From Ruegeria arenilitoris (GTDB taxonomy: Bacteria; Pseudomonadota; Alphaproteobacteria; Rhodobacterales; Rhodobacteraceae): a DNA stretch of 64,000 nucleotides. The notes beneath the pieces were generated by a model that saw only the letters and a program-made list of their open reading frames with translations, had not been told where the DNA came from and searched no databases. Every line of letters begins with the position of its first letter. Position 1 is the first letter of the stretch. Where the stretch lies: contig NZ_WPZQ01000008.1 of NCBI RefSeq assembly GCF_013030265.1, forward strand, positions 62,001 through 126,000, given 5' to 3'. The position numbers and the translations under genes were made by a program. Below are positions 19,128-28,331 of the stretch, piece by piece.

Positions 19128-20030
19128 ATGGTAAAACAGCCGGATTCTCGTGACTGGAGTGGCGTCGCAGCCCTTGGCCTCATCTGGGGCGGAACCTTCA
19201 TGGTCGTCGCGATTGCTCTGGAAGGTTATGGGCCAATAACGGTGGCAACCGCGCGGACCACTTTGGGGGCGTTGACGCTGCTTGTGCTGATGATGCTCAC
19301 GGGCCGCAAGCTCCCAGCCCCCAGCCCCGCGTTATGGGGTGCCATTGTGGTGATTGGTATATTGTCTACCGCCCTGCCCTTTGTGCTGCTGAGCTGGGGT
19401 CAACAATATGTACCATCGGCCTTTGCCGGCCTATCGATGGCCGCTATTCCGCTTATGGTTCTCCCGCTTGCACATTTCTTTTCAGACGAACCCCTGAATG
19501 CCCGCAGGCTCTTTGGTGTGACACTTGGGTTTTCCGGTGCCCTCGTCCTGATCGGTCCCGGTCTTGCACAACTTGGCGATGGAGCCGAGCCCCTGGCGCA
19601 ACTTGCCTGTATCAGCGCTGCTTTCTGCTACTCGTTGGCCTCCATCTTCACACGGCGCTGTCCACCGATTGACCCAATCGTTCTGGCAGCACTTACGCTG
19701 GTCGTCGGAGCGCTCATTCTGCTCCCCATCATGTTGGTGACCGAAGGTATTCCGGATTGGCAGGGAACGCGTTCCGGTTTTGCGATCATCGTACTCGGGC
19801 TAGTGCCGACAGCATTTGCCACACTTCTGCGCGTATCCATCATCCGCAGTGCCGGTTCAGTATTTCTGACGCTCGTGAACTATCAGGTGCCAATCTGGTC
19901 AATGGTGTTCGGAGCATGGATCCTGTCTGAGGCCCTGCCTTTGCGCTTCTACATCGCGCTTGCTCTGATCCTGACCGGAATGGCGATCAGCCAGTGGTTT
20001 AGCCTCAGAAAAATGCTGATCGGGCGTTAG
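19128..20030 (+). CDS. EamA family (DMT superfamily) transporter
   Basis: A 300-residue inner-membrane protein with ten hydrophobic segments in two EamA repeats. The first starts [29 protein letters not shown], and the second ends in [22 protein letters not shown]. Members export amino acids or other metabolites; the substrate is not predictable. GAGGAA precedes the ATG. Its stop codon overlaps the stop of glmM on the other strand by 4 bp. Confidence 0.9.
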   Translation: MVKQPDSRDWSGVAALGLIWGGTFMVVAIALEGYGPITVATARTTLGALTLLVLMMLTGRKLPAPSPALWGAIVVIGILSTALPFVLLSWGQQYVPSAFAGLSMAAIPLMVLPLAHFFSDEPLNARRLFGVTLGFSGALVLIGPGLAQLGDGAEPLAQLACISAAFCYSLASIFTRRCPPIDPIVLAALTLVVGALILLPIMLVTEGIPDWQGTRSGFAIIVLGLVPTAFATLLRVSIIRSAGSVFLTLVNYQVPIWSMVFGAWILSEALPLRFYIALALILTGMAISQWFSLRKMLIGR

Positions 20031-21370
20031 CCTGCGACCGCTTCGACCTCGGAAACGATTCCGTCGACGACCTGCTGCAACAGCGCATCGTCTTCGCACT
20101 CTGCCATAACACGGATCAACGGTTCTGTACCCGATTTCCGGATCAGCAACCGGCCCTGTCCGTTCAAACGCTTCTCGGCATCGGCAATTGCAGCCTTAAC
20201 GCTGGCGTCCTCCAGCGGGGTTTGCCCTTCGCCATAGCGCACGTTCTTCAGAAGCTGTGGAACGGTCTCGAATTGTTGCGCCAATTCAGATGCTTTGCGC
20301 CCGGAATGCACCATTTCGGCAAGAAAATGCAGACCCGCCATCAACCCGTCACCTGTGGTTGCGTAATCTGACATGACGATATGCCCGGATTGCTCACCAC
20401 CCAGATTAAAGCCGCCTTCACGCATCCGCTCGACAACATACCGGTCGCCAACAGCAGTGCGTTCCAGGCGTAGGCCCTGCGCTTCCAGATGTCGTTCCAG
20501 ACCAAGGTTCGACATGACCGTAGCAACCAAAGCACCACCTTTCAGCGTGCCTTCCTTTGACCAGGCTGAGGCAAGCAGCGCCATCAACTGATCGCCATCG
20601 GCGACCTGCCCGGTTTCATCGACCACAACAACACGGTCTGCATCGCCATCCAGGCAGATGCCAACGTCTGCGCCATGCGCGACAACCGTTTCTGCGGCAA
20701 TACGTGGTTGGGTCGAACCACAGCCAAGATTGATGTTTTTACCGTCGGGCGACGTGCCAATCGGTATGACATCGGCACCAAGTTCCCACAGCACTTCAGG
20801 GGCTGTTCGGTGCGCTGCACCATTGGCACAGTCGATTACCACTTTCAGCCCATCCAGCCGCAGATTACGGGGAAGCGAGGATTTGACCCGCTCGCCATAA
20901 CGGAACCGGGCATCATCAACCCGGCGCGCGCGGCCAATGTTCTGCGCCTGAGCAGGGCTGACCCCCTCCTCAATCAGTTTCTCAATTTCAAGCTCCGCCT
21001 GATCAGAAAGCTTAAACCCATCAGGCCCAAAGAACTTGATACCGTTATCTTCGGCGGGATTGTGACTGGCTGAGATCATCACCCCAAGATCTGCCCGCAT
21101 TGAGCGGGTCATCAATCCAACGGCTGGCGTGGGAACAGGACCAAGAAGCAGCACGTTCATCCCTGTCGACGTCAATCCTGCAGTCAGAGCGTTTTCAAGC
21201 ATATAGCCGGATAGTCGCGTATCCTTTCCGATCACGACCCGGTGCACGCCGCGTGAATCCCGGCGAAAATACCGCCCGACCGCGGCCCCGATGCGCAACG
21301 CCATTTCTGCCGTCATCGGATAGGTGTTGGCGGTGCCTCGCACCCCGTCAGTTCCGAACAGCTTGCGCAT
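20027..21370 (-). CDS. glmM: Phosphoglucosamine mutase
   Basis: The 447-residue enzyme interconverts glucosamine-6-phosphate and glucosamine-1-phosphate for UDP-GlcNAc, hence peptidoglycan and lipid A. It opens [15 protein letters not shown] and carries the phosphoserine loop [15 protein letters not shown], the Mg2+ loop DGDADR, the sugar loop GGEQSGH and the phosphate loop [12 protein letters not shown]. The ATG at 21370 is fixed by the family N-terminus. It is the last gene of a folB-folP-glmM unit. Confidence 0.97.
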   Translation of the reverse strand: MRKLFGTDGVRGTANTYPMTAEMALRIGAAVGRYFRRDSRGVHRVVIGKDTRLSGYMLENALTAGLTSTGMNVLLLGPVPTPAVGLMTRSMRADLGVMISASHNPAEDNGIKFFGPDGFKLSDQAELEIEKLIEEGVSPAQAQNIGRARRVDDARFRYGERVKSSLPRNLRLDGLKVVIDCANGAAHRTAPEVLWELGADVIPIGTSPDGKNINLGCGSTQPRIAAETVVAHGADVGICLDGDADRVVVVDETGQVADGDQLMALLASAWSKEGTLKGGALVATVMSNLGLERHLEAQGLRLERTAVGDRYVVERMREGGFNLGGEQSGHIVMSDYATTGDGLMAGLHFLAEMVHSGRKASELAQQFETVPQLLKNVRYGEGQTPLEDASVKAAIADAEKRLNGQGRLLIRKSGTEPLIRVMAECEDDALLQQVVDGIVSEVEAVAG

Positions 21371-21404
21371 ACCTGTACTCCAAATATTCCTGCCTGCGAC
21401 CGAA

Positions 21405-22403
21405 TTACCGGACGGCGGCCCACAGGCGCAAGGCCTGAGAGGTTTCGGCCACGTCATGGACCCGAATGATCTGCACACCTTGCGACAATCCGGCCAATGC
21501 TACGGCGATTGATCCCGGAGCGCGCGCATCCTTGCGTGGTTCCCGCCCGATGTTGCCAATGAACCCTTTGCGCGAGACGCCCAACAGTATCGGGCAACCC
21601 AGCCCATGAAACAGGCTCAGGCTTCGTAGCAATGTCAGGTTGTGCTCTTCTGTCTTGCCAAAACCGATACCAGGATCGGCCACGATCAGCTCACGGCTGA
21701 GGCCGAGATTTTCCAGATGAGCGATTTGACCTTCAAGGAAATCATACACATCCAACAAGACGTTATCGTATTGTGGATCATCCTGCATCGTAGCCGGATC
21801 ACCCTGCATGTGCATGACACAGACAGGGGCACCGATACGCGCGCAGAGAGGTGCAAGTTCAGCATCGAAAGTGAACCCAGAAACATCATTGACCAGCCCC
21901 GCACCTGCTTGCCAAGCGGCCTCGGCGACCTTGGATTTACGGGTATCAATGGAAATCAACGCGCTGGTTTCCGCCTTTATCGCCTGAATAAGTGGGCGCG
22001 TACGCTCGATTTCTTCATCCTCGGGGATAAAATCCGCCCCCGGCCGCGTTGATTCACCGCCAATATCAAGGATCGTCGCCCCATGTGACACCATCTTCAC
22101 GGCGGCCGAGCGTGCAGCGTCCACGGAGTTATGCACCCCGCCATCCGAGAAACTGTCAGGCGTCGCATTCAGGATACCCATGATCTGCGGCTGCGCCATA
22201 TCCAGCCCCGCTATGGCTGGACGAGATCGGGTGAGACGCTCCAGAATATCTGCAGGGATATCTGCAGCCTCGACGATCTCGGCGGGTCCACCGCGCGTCA
22301 GCTTTTCGGCGTGGGTAAACCAAAGCGCTTGTCCGGCAAGGTGCTTTGCTTCGACAGGCTTTGTCGGACCGTGCTGAACCAGTGGTCGAAAATACTCGGT
22401 CAC
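21405..22403 (-). CDS. folP: Dihydropteroate synthase
   Basis: The 332-residue enzyme condenses hydroxymethyl-dihydropterin pyrophosphate with p-aminobenzoate in folate synthesis and is the sulfonamide target. Family motifs are [15 protein letters not shown] (74-88), [52 protein letters not shown] and RVHDV near the end. About 65 residues precede the first motif, longer than in Escherichia coli. Its ATG overlaps the folB stop by 4 bp, so the two are translationally coupled. Confidence 0.97.
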   Translation of the reverse strand: MTEYFRPLVQHGPTKPVEAKHLAGQALWFTHAEKLTRGGPAEIVEAADIPADILERLTRSRPAIAGLDMAQPQIMGILNATPDSFSDGGVHNSVDAARSAAVKMVSHGATILDIGGESTRPGADFIPEDEEIERTRPLIQAIKAETSALISIDTRKSKVAEAAWQAGAGLVNDVSGFTFDAELAPLCARIGAPVCVMHMQGDPATMQDDPQYDNVLLDVYDFLEGQIAHLENLGLSRELIVADPGIGFGKTEEHNLTLLRSLSLFHGLGCPILLGVSRKGFIGNIGREPRKDARAPGSIAVALAGLSQGVQIIRVHDVAETSQALRLWAAVR

Positions 22404-23320
22404 AGTTGCTTCTGCTCGATTGAAACAGATCGTAGCGGAGTTTTTGGTGCTTCGGGCAATTCGCCGCCGATTACCAGCATTTCACTGGCTTCAAACGTTG
22501 CTGCGAACCATGCAGCAAGCGCAACTGCATCAGATGGCGCGGCCGACGGACCGTCAACGGCATCCAGAACAATCTTGGAAGGTGCCCAGACACAAATCTG
22601 TCCATTCTTCATCGCCCAATCCAGTTCGGTCCGGGTGGAAACCACCACGCAGCGATGGTCCCGTGCCGCCAGAACCCATGCGTTCTGTTCGATTGCCAGC
22701 AGATCGATCCGCCGCTGGGTCATCGCATGTCCGGTTTGAGACACAGTTAGATCAGCGGCCCCAACGCACAGGATCAACGGGCGTTGGCGGTTCTCAAGCT
22801 GATCGATCCAACCGGTCAGATTGTCCGATGCAATCGCTTCGTTCGACAGGAATGCAAGGCGTGGATGGGGACGTTCTTCTTCCACAACGTCGTGATGAAC
22901 CGCGTCTTTACCACGTACTATTTCAACCCCCAGCGCACCGGGACCACGATCGAGTTTTTCGATGCGAACAAATGCTCTTACAGCCTGAGGCTCTAGCAGA
23001 ATGCGCTCAGCCACGCGGTCGGCCAAAGTTTCCAGCAGATTGAGACGCTCCGCCGACAGCTCATAGGCAATCGCTTCGGTCACGCGGTCGTAGGACAGGA
23101 TGCGATCCACATCATCGTCAATCGGATCGGTTATTGGCCGTACTTCAACCACGATATTGAAGCAGATGCGCTGCGTTGTTCCGCGCTCGGCCTGAAATGC
23201 GCCGATCTCAACCTCAACGATATGATCACGCAGCGAGATGCGATCCAGCGGACCGCGTGGCGCTGTCGCTTCGGACCGTTCAGACGGGTGCGCAAAGGCT
23301 AGGCGGATTTCAGAACTCAT
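22400..23320 (-). CDS. folB: Dihydroneopterin aldolase fused to a kinase-fold-like C-terminal domain
   Basis: Residues 25-140 form a FolB domain (DRISLRDHIVEVEIGAFQAE, a conserved Glu in NLLETLADRVAERIL, and IEKLDRGPGALGVEIVR), which cleaves dihydroneopterin to hydroxymethyl-dihydropterin. Residues 150-306 are an extra domain; segments such as PLILCVGAADL, CVWAPSKIVLD and PSDAVALAAWFAATF recall the amino-acid-kinase fold of MfnE/aspartokinase relatives. FolB alone is about 120 residues. The ATG at 23320 is set by the family N-terminus. A TATAAT lies at 23361-23366 upstream. The role of the extra domain is unknown. Confidence 0.85.
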   Translation of the reverse strand: MSSEIRLAFAHPSERSEATAPRGPLDRISLRDHIVEVEIGAFQAERGTTQRICFNIVVEVRPITDPIDDDVDRILSYDRVTEAIAYELSAERLNLLETLADRVAERILLEPQAVRAFVRIEKLDRGPGALGVEIVRGKDAVHHDVVEEERPHPRLAFLSNEAIASDNLTGWIDQLENRQRPLILCVGAADLTVSQTGHAMTQRRIDLLAIEQNAWVLAARDHRCVVVSTRTELDWAMKNGQICVWAPSKIVLDAVDGPSAAPSDAVALAAWFAATFEASEMLVIGGELPEAPKTPLRSVSIEQKQL

Positions 23321-23360
23321 GGTGCGCGCCTTTTCGGGCTCAGTGGACAAGTTTGCCCAA

Positions 23361-23366
23361 ATTATA
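23361..23366 (-). promoter_or_regulatory. Candidate -10 element for the folB-folP-glmM unit
   Basis: A consensus TATAAT on the reverse strand lies 40 bp before the folB ATG. The -35 region is not convincing (TTGGGT at a 19-bp spacing). Confidence 0.4.
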
Positions 23367-23422
23367 CGATGCGCGCGCCTATAGCACCCAAACAAACGCC
23401 ATTCCAGCCGTCGAATGCGGCG

Positions 23423-24799
23423 TCAGCTCACCTTGTACCAGCTCATCATACCAGATGCAGCGTGCCCCAGCATATGGCAATGCAGCAGCCAATCGCCCGG
23501 ATTATCCGCAACCAGCGCGATTTGTCGGGTTTGCGCTCGGTCGACCAGCACTGTGTCGCGCCACGGCCCCAACGATCCGTCCCCCAACACCAGCCGGAAG
23601 TGATGACCGTGCAGGTGCATTGCATGCGGAAACACCGTTTCATTGACGAATTCAATTCTGTGGACGCCGCCCAGCCGCGCATCAAGAAACGGGTCAGAGG
23701 GACGTTCTGCATATCCGTTCAGCGCCCAGAACCGCCCGAGTTGCGCCAGTTCCCGCCCGGACAGCTCTGCATCTCCGATCCTGGCACTCTCCAGCCATCG
23801 CATCGCCCCACCCTGCAGCACCATTCGATGCACTGGTGCCTGATCTATGTCCTTCAACTCAGGCAGCGGGTTCAGAGGGAGCGGGTCGATCCCCTGTCTG
23901 ACCTGATCTCTGTTTTGTTCTCCAATGGTGAACCGAGCCAGACCAAACGCACCGTCCCGCTCAAAGCTGACCAAACTTGCTGTGCCCTGAGGTTCCGCGA
24001 CGACATCAACAATCAGGTCAGCACGCTGCGCCGGGGCCAGCGGAAACGCCTCGTTTACAGGTAGTGGCGCCTCAAGAGGCATTCCGTCCAAAGCTACGAT
24101 CCAGCCGGACAAACCCTCTAGCCCGACATCGAAAATCCGCGCGTTAGAGCTGTTGATCAGACGCAACCTCAGGCGTTCATGGCGCTTCACCTCAAACATC
24201 GGGTCAAACTGTCCGTTGACCGATACAAGATTGCCGAGACGCCCGGCGTGGCTCAGATCATGACCGTTGTCAAAATCACCGACAATCAAGGCCGTCTCAG
24301 GATCCAGACGCCAGTCGTCCAGCATCAGCGTCAGGTCCTGATCCACATCGGGCTTGTTTGCTTCGTCTACGATCAACGGACCACTAAGACCGCGGGCAAC
24401 TTGCTCCATTGATTGGTTATGCGCGTGATACCAATAGGTTCCGGCATCCGGGACAACGAAGTCATAGTCAAACGAACCACCCGTCGGAACAACGTCCTGC
24501 GTCAGGCCCGGCACCCCATCCATTGCGTTATCGATACGGATGCCATGCCAATGAACCGACGTTGGCTGCGGTAGCTGATTTAGCAATCTGCGCTGTACCC
24601 GCGAACCCTGTGGGACCCGGATCGGGGCACCGGGAACTGTACCACCAAAACTCCAGACCTTAGTCTCTGGGAAGCCTTGAGGGGCGATACGCTGTATTGC
24701 TTCGCGCGCCTCCAGAACTTGTGGAGTGGCGCGGGCGGCAAAGGGCATTAGCGAAAGAGCCGCCGCCGATTGCAGGATTTGTCTGCGGGTGAATTTCAT
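23423..24799 (-). CDS. Multicopper oxidase (CueO/laccase-like), Tat-exported
   Basis: The 458-residue protein begins with a twin-arginine signal (MKFTRRQILQSAAALSLMPF, cleavage near ARA) and has three cupredoxin domains with all copper sites: HWHG, WYHAH, HAMHLHGHHF and LLHCHMLGHAASGM. It should oxidise Cu(I) or phenolic substrates in the periplasm. It lacks the Met-rich insert of CueO. AGGAGG is 6 bases before the ATG but is buried in a hairpin. It lies 102 bp upstream of folB on the same strand. Confidence 0.93.
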   Translation of the reverse strand: MKFTRRQILQSAAALSLMPFAARATPQVLEAREAIQRIAPQGFPETKVWSFGGTVPGAPIRVPQGSRVQRRLLNQLPQPTSVHWHGIRIDNAMDGVPGLTQDVVPTGGSFDYDFVVPDAGTYWYHAHNQSMEQVARGLSGPLIVDEANKPDVDQDLTLMLDDWRLDPETALIVGDFDNGHDLSHAGRLGNLVSVNGQFDPMFEVKRHERLRLRLINSSNARIFDVGLEGLSGWIVALDGMPLEAPLPVNEAFPLAPAQRADLIVDVVAEPQGTASLVSFERDGAFGLARFTIGEQNRDQVRQGIDPLPLNPLPELKDIDQAPVHRMVLQGGAMRWLESARIGDAELSGRELAQLGRFWALNGYAERPSDPFLDARLGGVHRIEFVNETVFPHAMHLHGHHFRLVLGDGSLGPWRDTVLVDRAQTRQIALVADNPGDWLLHCHMLGHAASGMMSWYKVS

Positions 24800-24801
24800 T
24801 A

Positions 24802-24817
24802 CGGGCCTCCTGGCCCG
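24802..24817 (-). promoter_or_regulatory. Hairpin burying the ribosome-binding site of the multicopper oxidase
   Basis: On the reverse strand CGGGCC-AGGA-GGCCCG is a perfect 6-bp GC stem with a tetraloop. The AGGAGG ribosome site spans loop and stem, and the ATG follows 2 bases after the stem. Such a structure could limit translation until opened. Confidence 0.5.
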
Positions 24818-24872
24818 CAATATAGGACTTAGATTACCCCGCGCCATCAAGGTTCCAGCGCGGGTGCGTCAA

Positions 24873-25514
24873 TCAGTTGCTCGCTGTCCGGTAGTTGTGG
24901 CGATAGAAGATGTGAACGCCGATCCGAGCAGTTTCCTTGTAGACACGCGACCAGGACGGGCGCACTGCCTTGGTATGGTAGTGCGTCGCCCCTTCGGTCA
25001 GCTCTTTGGCAACACCGTCGATGGCAGCGCGGGCAACCTTGGCTACGCGTTCATACGCCTTCTTTTCGTGAATCACTTCCTTGTGCCCATCACAGGTATA
25101 GGTGAACTGGCACTGGTATTTCTTGCCGGTTCCCTGACGGATGACACCGCAGAGTGAATTCGGAAAGCGACCGCTTTCAACCCGGTTCAGGATTACTTCG
25201 GCGACGGCAAACTGACCACGAACGCTCTCACCGCGCGCTTCGAAGTACAGGGCCTCGGCCAGGCATTTCCAGTTTTCATCGCCGGTGGCCTTTGGCTGAT
25301 TGTCCAGCCAGTCGTTGGAATACGATATCTGAACGGGCTCAACCACCTTTCGTGGCTTGAACAAGTTCAGGTAGTCACGGAAGCTCTGTCCCGGCAATTC
25401 GCTTCGGGAAACCAGTTCTCGCTTCGCACTATTCGTTGCTTCCCTCTCAGCGAAGGACGCACTCGGCAGCACGGTTGCTGCCGATACGGCAACAGCCATT
25501 ATGTAACGTAGCAT
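24873..25514 (-). CDS. SleB-like cell wall hydrolase
   Basis: The 213-residue protein has a signal peptide (MLRYIMAVAVSAATVLPSASFA) and a C-terminal Hydrolase_2/SleB domain from about residue 83: LAEALYFEARGES with the catalytic Glu, VAEVILNRVESGRFP, CQFTYTCDG and GATHYHTKAVRPSW. These periplasmic or outer-membrane enzymes are lytic transglycosylases acting on peptidoglycan. The ATG at 25514 follows GAGG by 8 bases and gives a clean signal peptide; longer readings do not. Confidence 0.9.
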   Translation of the reverse strand: MLRYIMAVAVSAATVLPSASFAEREATNSAKRELVSRSELPGQSFRDYLNLFKPRKVVEPVQISYSNDWLDNQPKATGDENWKCLAEALYFEARGESVRGQFAVAEVILNRVESGRFPNSLCGVIRQGTGKKYQCQFTYTCDGHKEVIHEKKAYERVAKVARAAIDGVAKELTEGATHYHTKAVRPSWSRVYKETARIGVHIFYRHNYRTASN

Positions 25515-25701
25515 CAGATAACCTCGCACAGGCACTTCACGCGCCATACCCTCCCCCGGCGGGCGCGACGAGGCTAATACCCCAGACAGGGGCAAACGTC
25601 TAGTTCTGATGAAAAAGCAAGAAAAATCTTGCCCGCAGGGCCAAATAAATTTGACCACAGGTCCATCCCAAACCCACTAATCCTTGGGCTTTCGGCCTCT
25701 G

Positions 25702-28263
25702 TCAACCCCCAAGTTTGGACGAAATCGCCAGTTGAGCGGCAGCCAGCCGAGCGACGGGTACACGGAACGGAGAACACGACACATAGTCAAACCCCAGATC
25801 GCGGCAAATGGCGATTGATTCGGGGTTACCGCCATGCTCGCCACAGACTGAAAGTGTAACATCCGGCTGTGCCGCACGTCCGCGCTCGGACCCCAATTTC
25901 AGCAATTCGCCGACCCCATCAGGGTCCAGAACATGGAACGGATCCTCTGTGAACACACCCTGCTGCACATAAGCCGACATGAAACGGCCCGCATCATCAC
26001 GGGACAGTCCATAGGTCATCTGTGTCAGGTCATTGGTGCCAAAGCTTAAGAACGCTGTATTGGGTGATATCTCTTCAGCGCGCAAACACGCGCGTGGTGT
26101 CTCGACCATCACACCCAGCCGGTACTCGAACTCCTGCCCCTGCTCAGCGGCCACCGCGGCAGCTACGGAATCGATGCGGGATTTCACCAGTTCAACCTCG
26201 CGTTTGGCTGAAACCAGCGGGATCATGACTTCGGGCACTACAGGAGCGCCATTCTTGCTGGCTTCTAGCGTTGCCTCGAAGATCGCGCGCGCCTGCATGT
26301 CATAAATTTCGGGCACGGTGACCCCAAGCCGAACGCCGCGCAAGCCAAGCATCGGGTTGTACTCGGTCATCGCCGCAACGCGTCGCTCAACATCCGAGAC
26401 CGGTAGATCAAGCGCTTCGGCCAGTTCACGTTGGCCGCCGCGTGTTGTGGGCAGGAATTCGTGAAGGGGTGGGTCGAACAGACGGATGCAGACGGGCTGC
26501 CCTTCCATGATCCGAAACAGCTGAACAAAGTCATCACGCTGCATCGGCAACAAACGCTCCAACACAGCTGCACGTCCTGACGAAGTCTGCGCAAAGATCA
26601 TCTCGCGCATCACGATCAGGCGACCGGGATCAAAGAACATATGCTCGGTCCGACACAGCCCGATCCCCTGGGCCTGAAAATTTCGCGCGGTTTGCGCATC
26701 GGCTGGCGTATCTGCATTGGCGCGGATCGCAATGTCGCGCTCGGCATCTGCCCAAGCCATCAGGGTCTGAAAGCAATCATCCAGAGCGGCTTCCAGCATT
26801 GCTGGTTGTCCAGCCAGCACCTGCCCCGAGCTTCCGTCGATTGTCAGGATGTCACCGGTCTTGAATACGCGCCCATCCGGTGCGGTCAGCAATTTCTTCT
26901 TGGTCTGGAACCTCATGTCCGAGGCACCGACGATGCATGGCAACCCCAAGCCGCGCCCGATCACGGCCGCATGGCTGGTCATGCCACCCTTTTCCGTCAG
27001 AACAGCTACGGCCGCATGCATGCCACGCACATCTTCCGGCGACGTCTCGCGACGCACAAGTACACAAGGCTCCCCACGCGATGCACTAGCCTGAGCTTCG
27101 GCGGCGGTGAAAACGATACGCCCTGTCGCAGCCCCCGGGCTTGCGGCAATCCCGGTGGTCAACACATCCCGCGTTGTTTCGGGATGGACCTGTCGGTGCA
27201 GTAGTTCATTCAGCGAATGCGGGTCGATGCGCATAACCGCTTCTTGCGGCGGGATGATGCCGTCTTCGGCCAGACGCACGGCGATCCGCATGGCAGCCCG
27301 TGCACTACGCTGCACGCGTACACCATCCAGAATGTGGATGTCGCCATTGTCGATGACAAATTCGACCTGCATTTCCTCGCGCAGCTTCTCTCGCATCAAT
27401 GCCGCATGGGCCTTTAGATGCGCAAAACCTTCGGGCGCGACCTCTTCCAGCGACCGTCCACGCGGGTCTTTCTCAAGATAGAGCGCGGCAACCCCCTCAC
27501 CTAAGGCATCTCGGCCCTGGCTTTGGCTCAGATAGCGGCCGGTAATCTGCTGGGTGCCAGTCGTCGAATCCACCAGTTGCAAAACGCCCGATCCGCACTC
27601 GCCCTGTCCGACGCCCGGGATCATTTCCTGAATGACCAATCCCAGCCCAGCATCAGCGGGCGCGCCCTTAGCCTGACGCAACAACCGGGCCGAGGTTCCG
27701 TCCCATGCACGCGCCATCGACCGCAGGACACCGATCAGCTGCTCGCCGCGGTCCTGTGGAAAGGCTTCGTCTGTCTCATCCTCATAGGCGCGCAGCGACT
27801 GACGCAATCCTTCGCGGCCGTCTGCTTCGATATCGTCGAACACATCCGCATCCAGCCGCGCCACGTGAATGGCATAGCTCTGAACAAACCGCAGATAGAG
27901 CGCCGCCGCAGCCTCGGCCCCCATCTTGTCAGACAGATCGACATAGCGGGCGTCGTTCATACCGATGTTAAGAACGGCTCCGGGGCCGCCCCAATCCGGA
28001 TCTTCCGAGCTGGGCCGGACACATAGCAGAGCCGCTGCATCGAACTGCTCAAGCACCGCATCAATGTCAGGCATTTCCCCCTCGGCCAGCCGATGCACCG
28101 CATCGAAGGATAGCGCCACGGTTCGTGGCACCGGCAAATCCAGCCGAACCAAGCGTTGCAGGCATTTCGCCCGGCCACCATGGGTGTTGGCGGCGACGGG
28201 CGCGTCGGGAGTGATAAGCGTGGTATGCGGATTATTCTGCACTGCGGCACCTTTTGGTTTCAC
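25702..28263 (-). CDS. ppdK: Pyruvate phosphate dikinase-like PEP-utilising enzyme
   Basis: The 853-residue protein has the PPDK order: an N-terminal ATP-grasp-like domain (1-330), the phosphohistidine domain with EKGGMTSHAAVIGRGLGLPC (about 440), and a C-terminal PEP/pyruvate barrel with GLCRTEHMFF, a catalytic Cys in VCGEHGG and YVSCSPFRVPVARLAAAQ. PPDK interconverts pyruvate, ATP and phosphate with PEP, AMP and pyrophosphate. The ATP-binding loop diverges: CVRPSSEDPDWGGPGAVLNIG stands where classical enzymes read SVRSGAxxSMPGMMDTVLNLG, and a usual N-terminal GGKG reads GGRA. It follows glyS by 68 bp on the same strand. Confidence 0.85.
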   Translation of the reverse strand: MKPKGAAVQNNPHTTLITPDAPVAANTHGGRAKCLQRLVRLDLPVPRTVALSFDAVHRLAEGEMPDIDAVLEQFDAAALLCVRPSSEDPDWGGPGAVLNIGMNDARYVDLSDKMGAEAAAALYLRFVQSYAIHVARLDADVFDDIEADGREGLRQSLRAYEDETDEAFPQDRGEQLIGVLRSMARAWDGTSARLLRQAKGAPADAGLGLVIQEMIPGVGQGECGSGVLQLVDSTTGTQQITGRYLSQSQGRDALGEGVAALYLEKDPRGRSLEEVAPEGFAHLKAHAALMREKLREEMQVEFVIDNGDIHILDGVRVQRSARAAMRIAVRLAEDGIIPPQEAVMRIDPHSLNELLHRQVHPETTRDVLTTGIAASPGAATGRIVFTAAEAQASASRGEPCVLVRRETSPEDVRGMHAAVAVLTEKGGMTSHAAVIGRGLGLPCIVGASDMRFQTKKKLLTAPDGRVFKTGDILTIDGSSGQVLAGQPAMLEAALDDCFQTLMAWADAERDIAIRANADTPADAQTARNFQAQGIGLCRTEHMFFDPGRLIVMREMIFAQTSSGRAAVLERLLPMQRDDFVQLFRIMEGQPVCIRLFDPPLHEFLPTTRGGQRELAEALDLPVSDVERRVAAMTEYNPMLGLRGVRLGVTVPEIYDMQARAIFEATLEASKNGAPVVPEVMIPLVSAKREVELVKSRIDSVAAAVAAEQGQEFEYRLGVMVETPRACLRAEEISPNTAFLSFGTNDLTQMTYGLSRDDAGRFMSAYVQQGVFTEDPFHVLDPDGVGELLKLGSERGRAAQPDVTLSVCGEHGGNPESIAICRDLGFDYVSCSPFRVPVARLAAAQLAISSKLGG

Positions 28264-28331
28264 CGCAGCATAAGCGCCTTTGCCCCTCGCGCAAGGGCGT
28301 TATGGGCGCGCTATCATGCGCGCCCACATGT

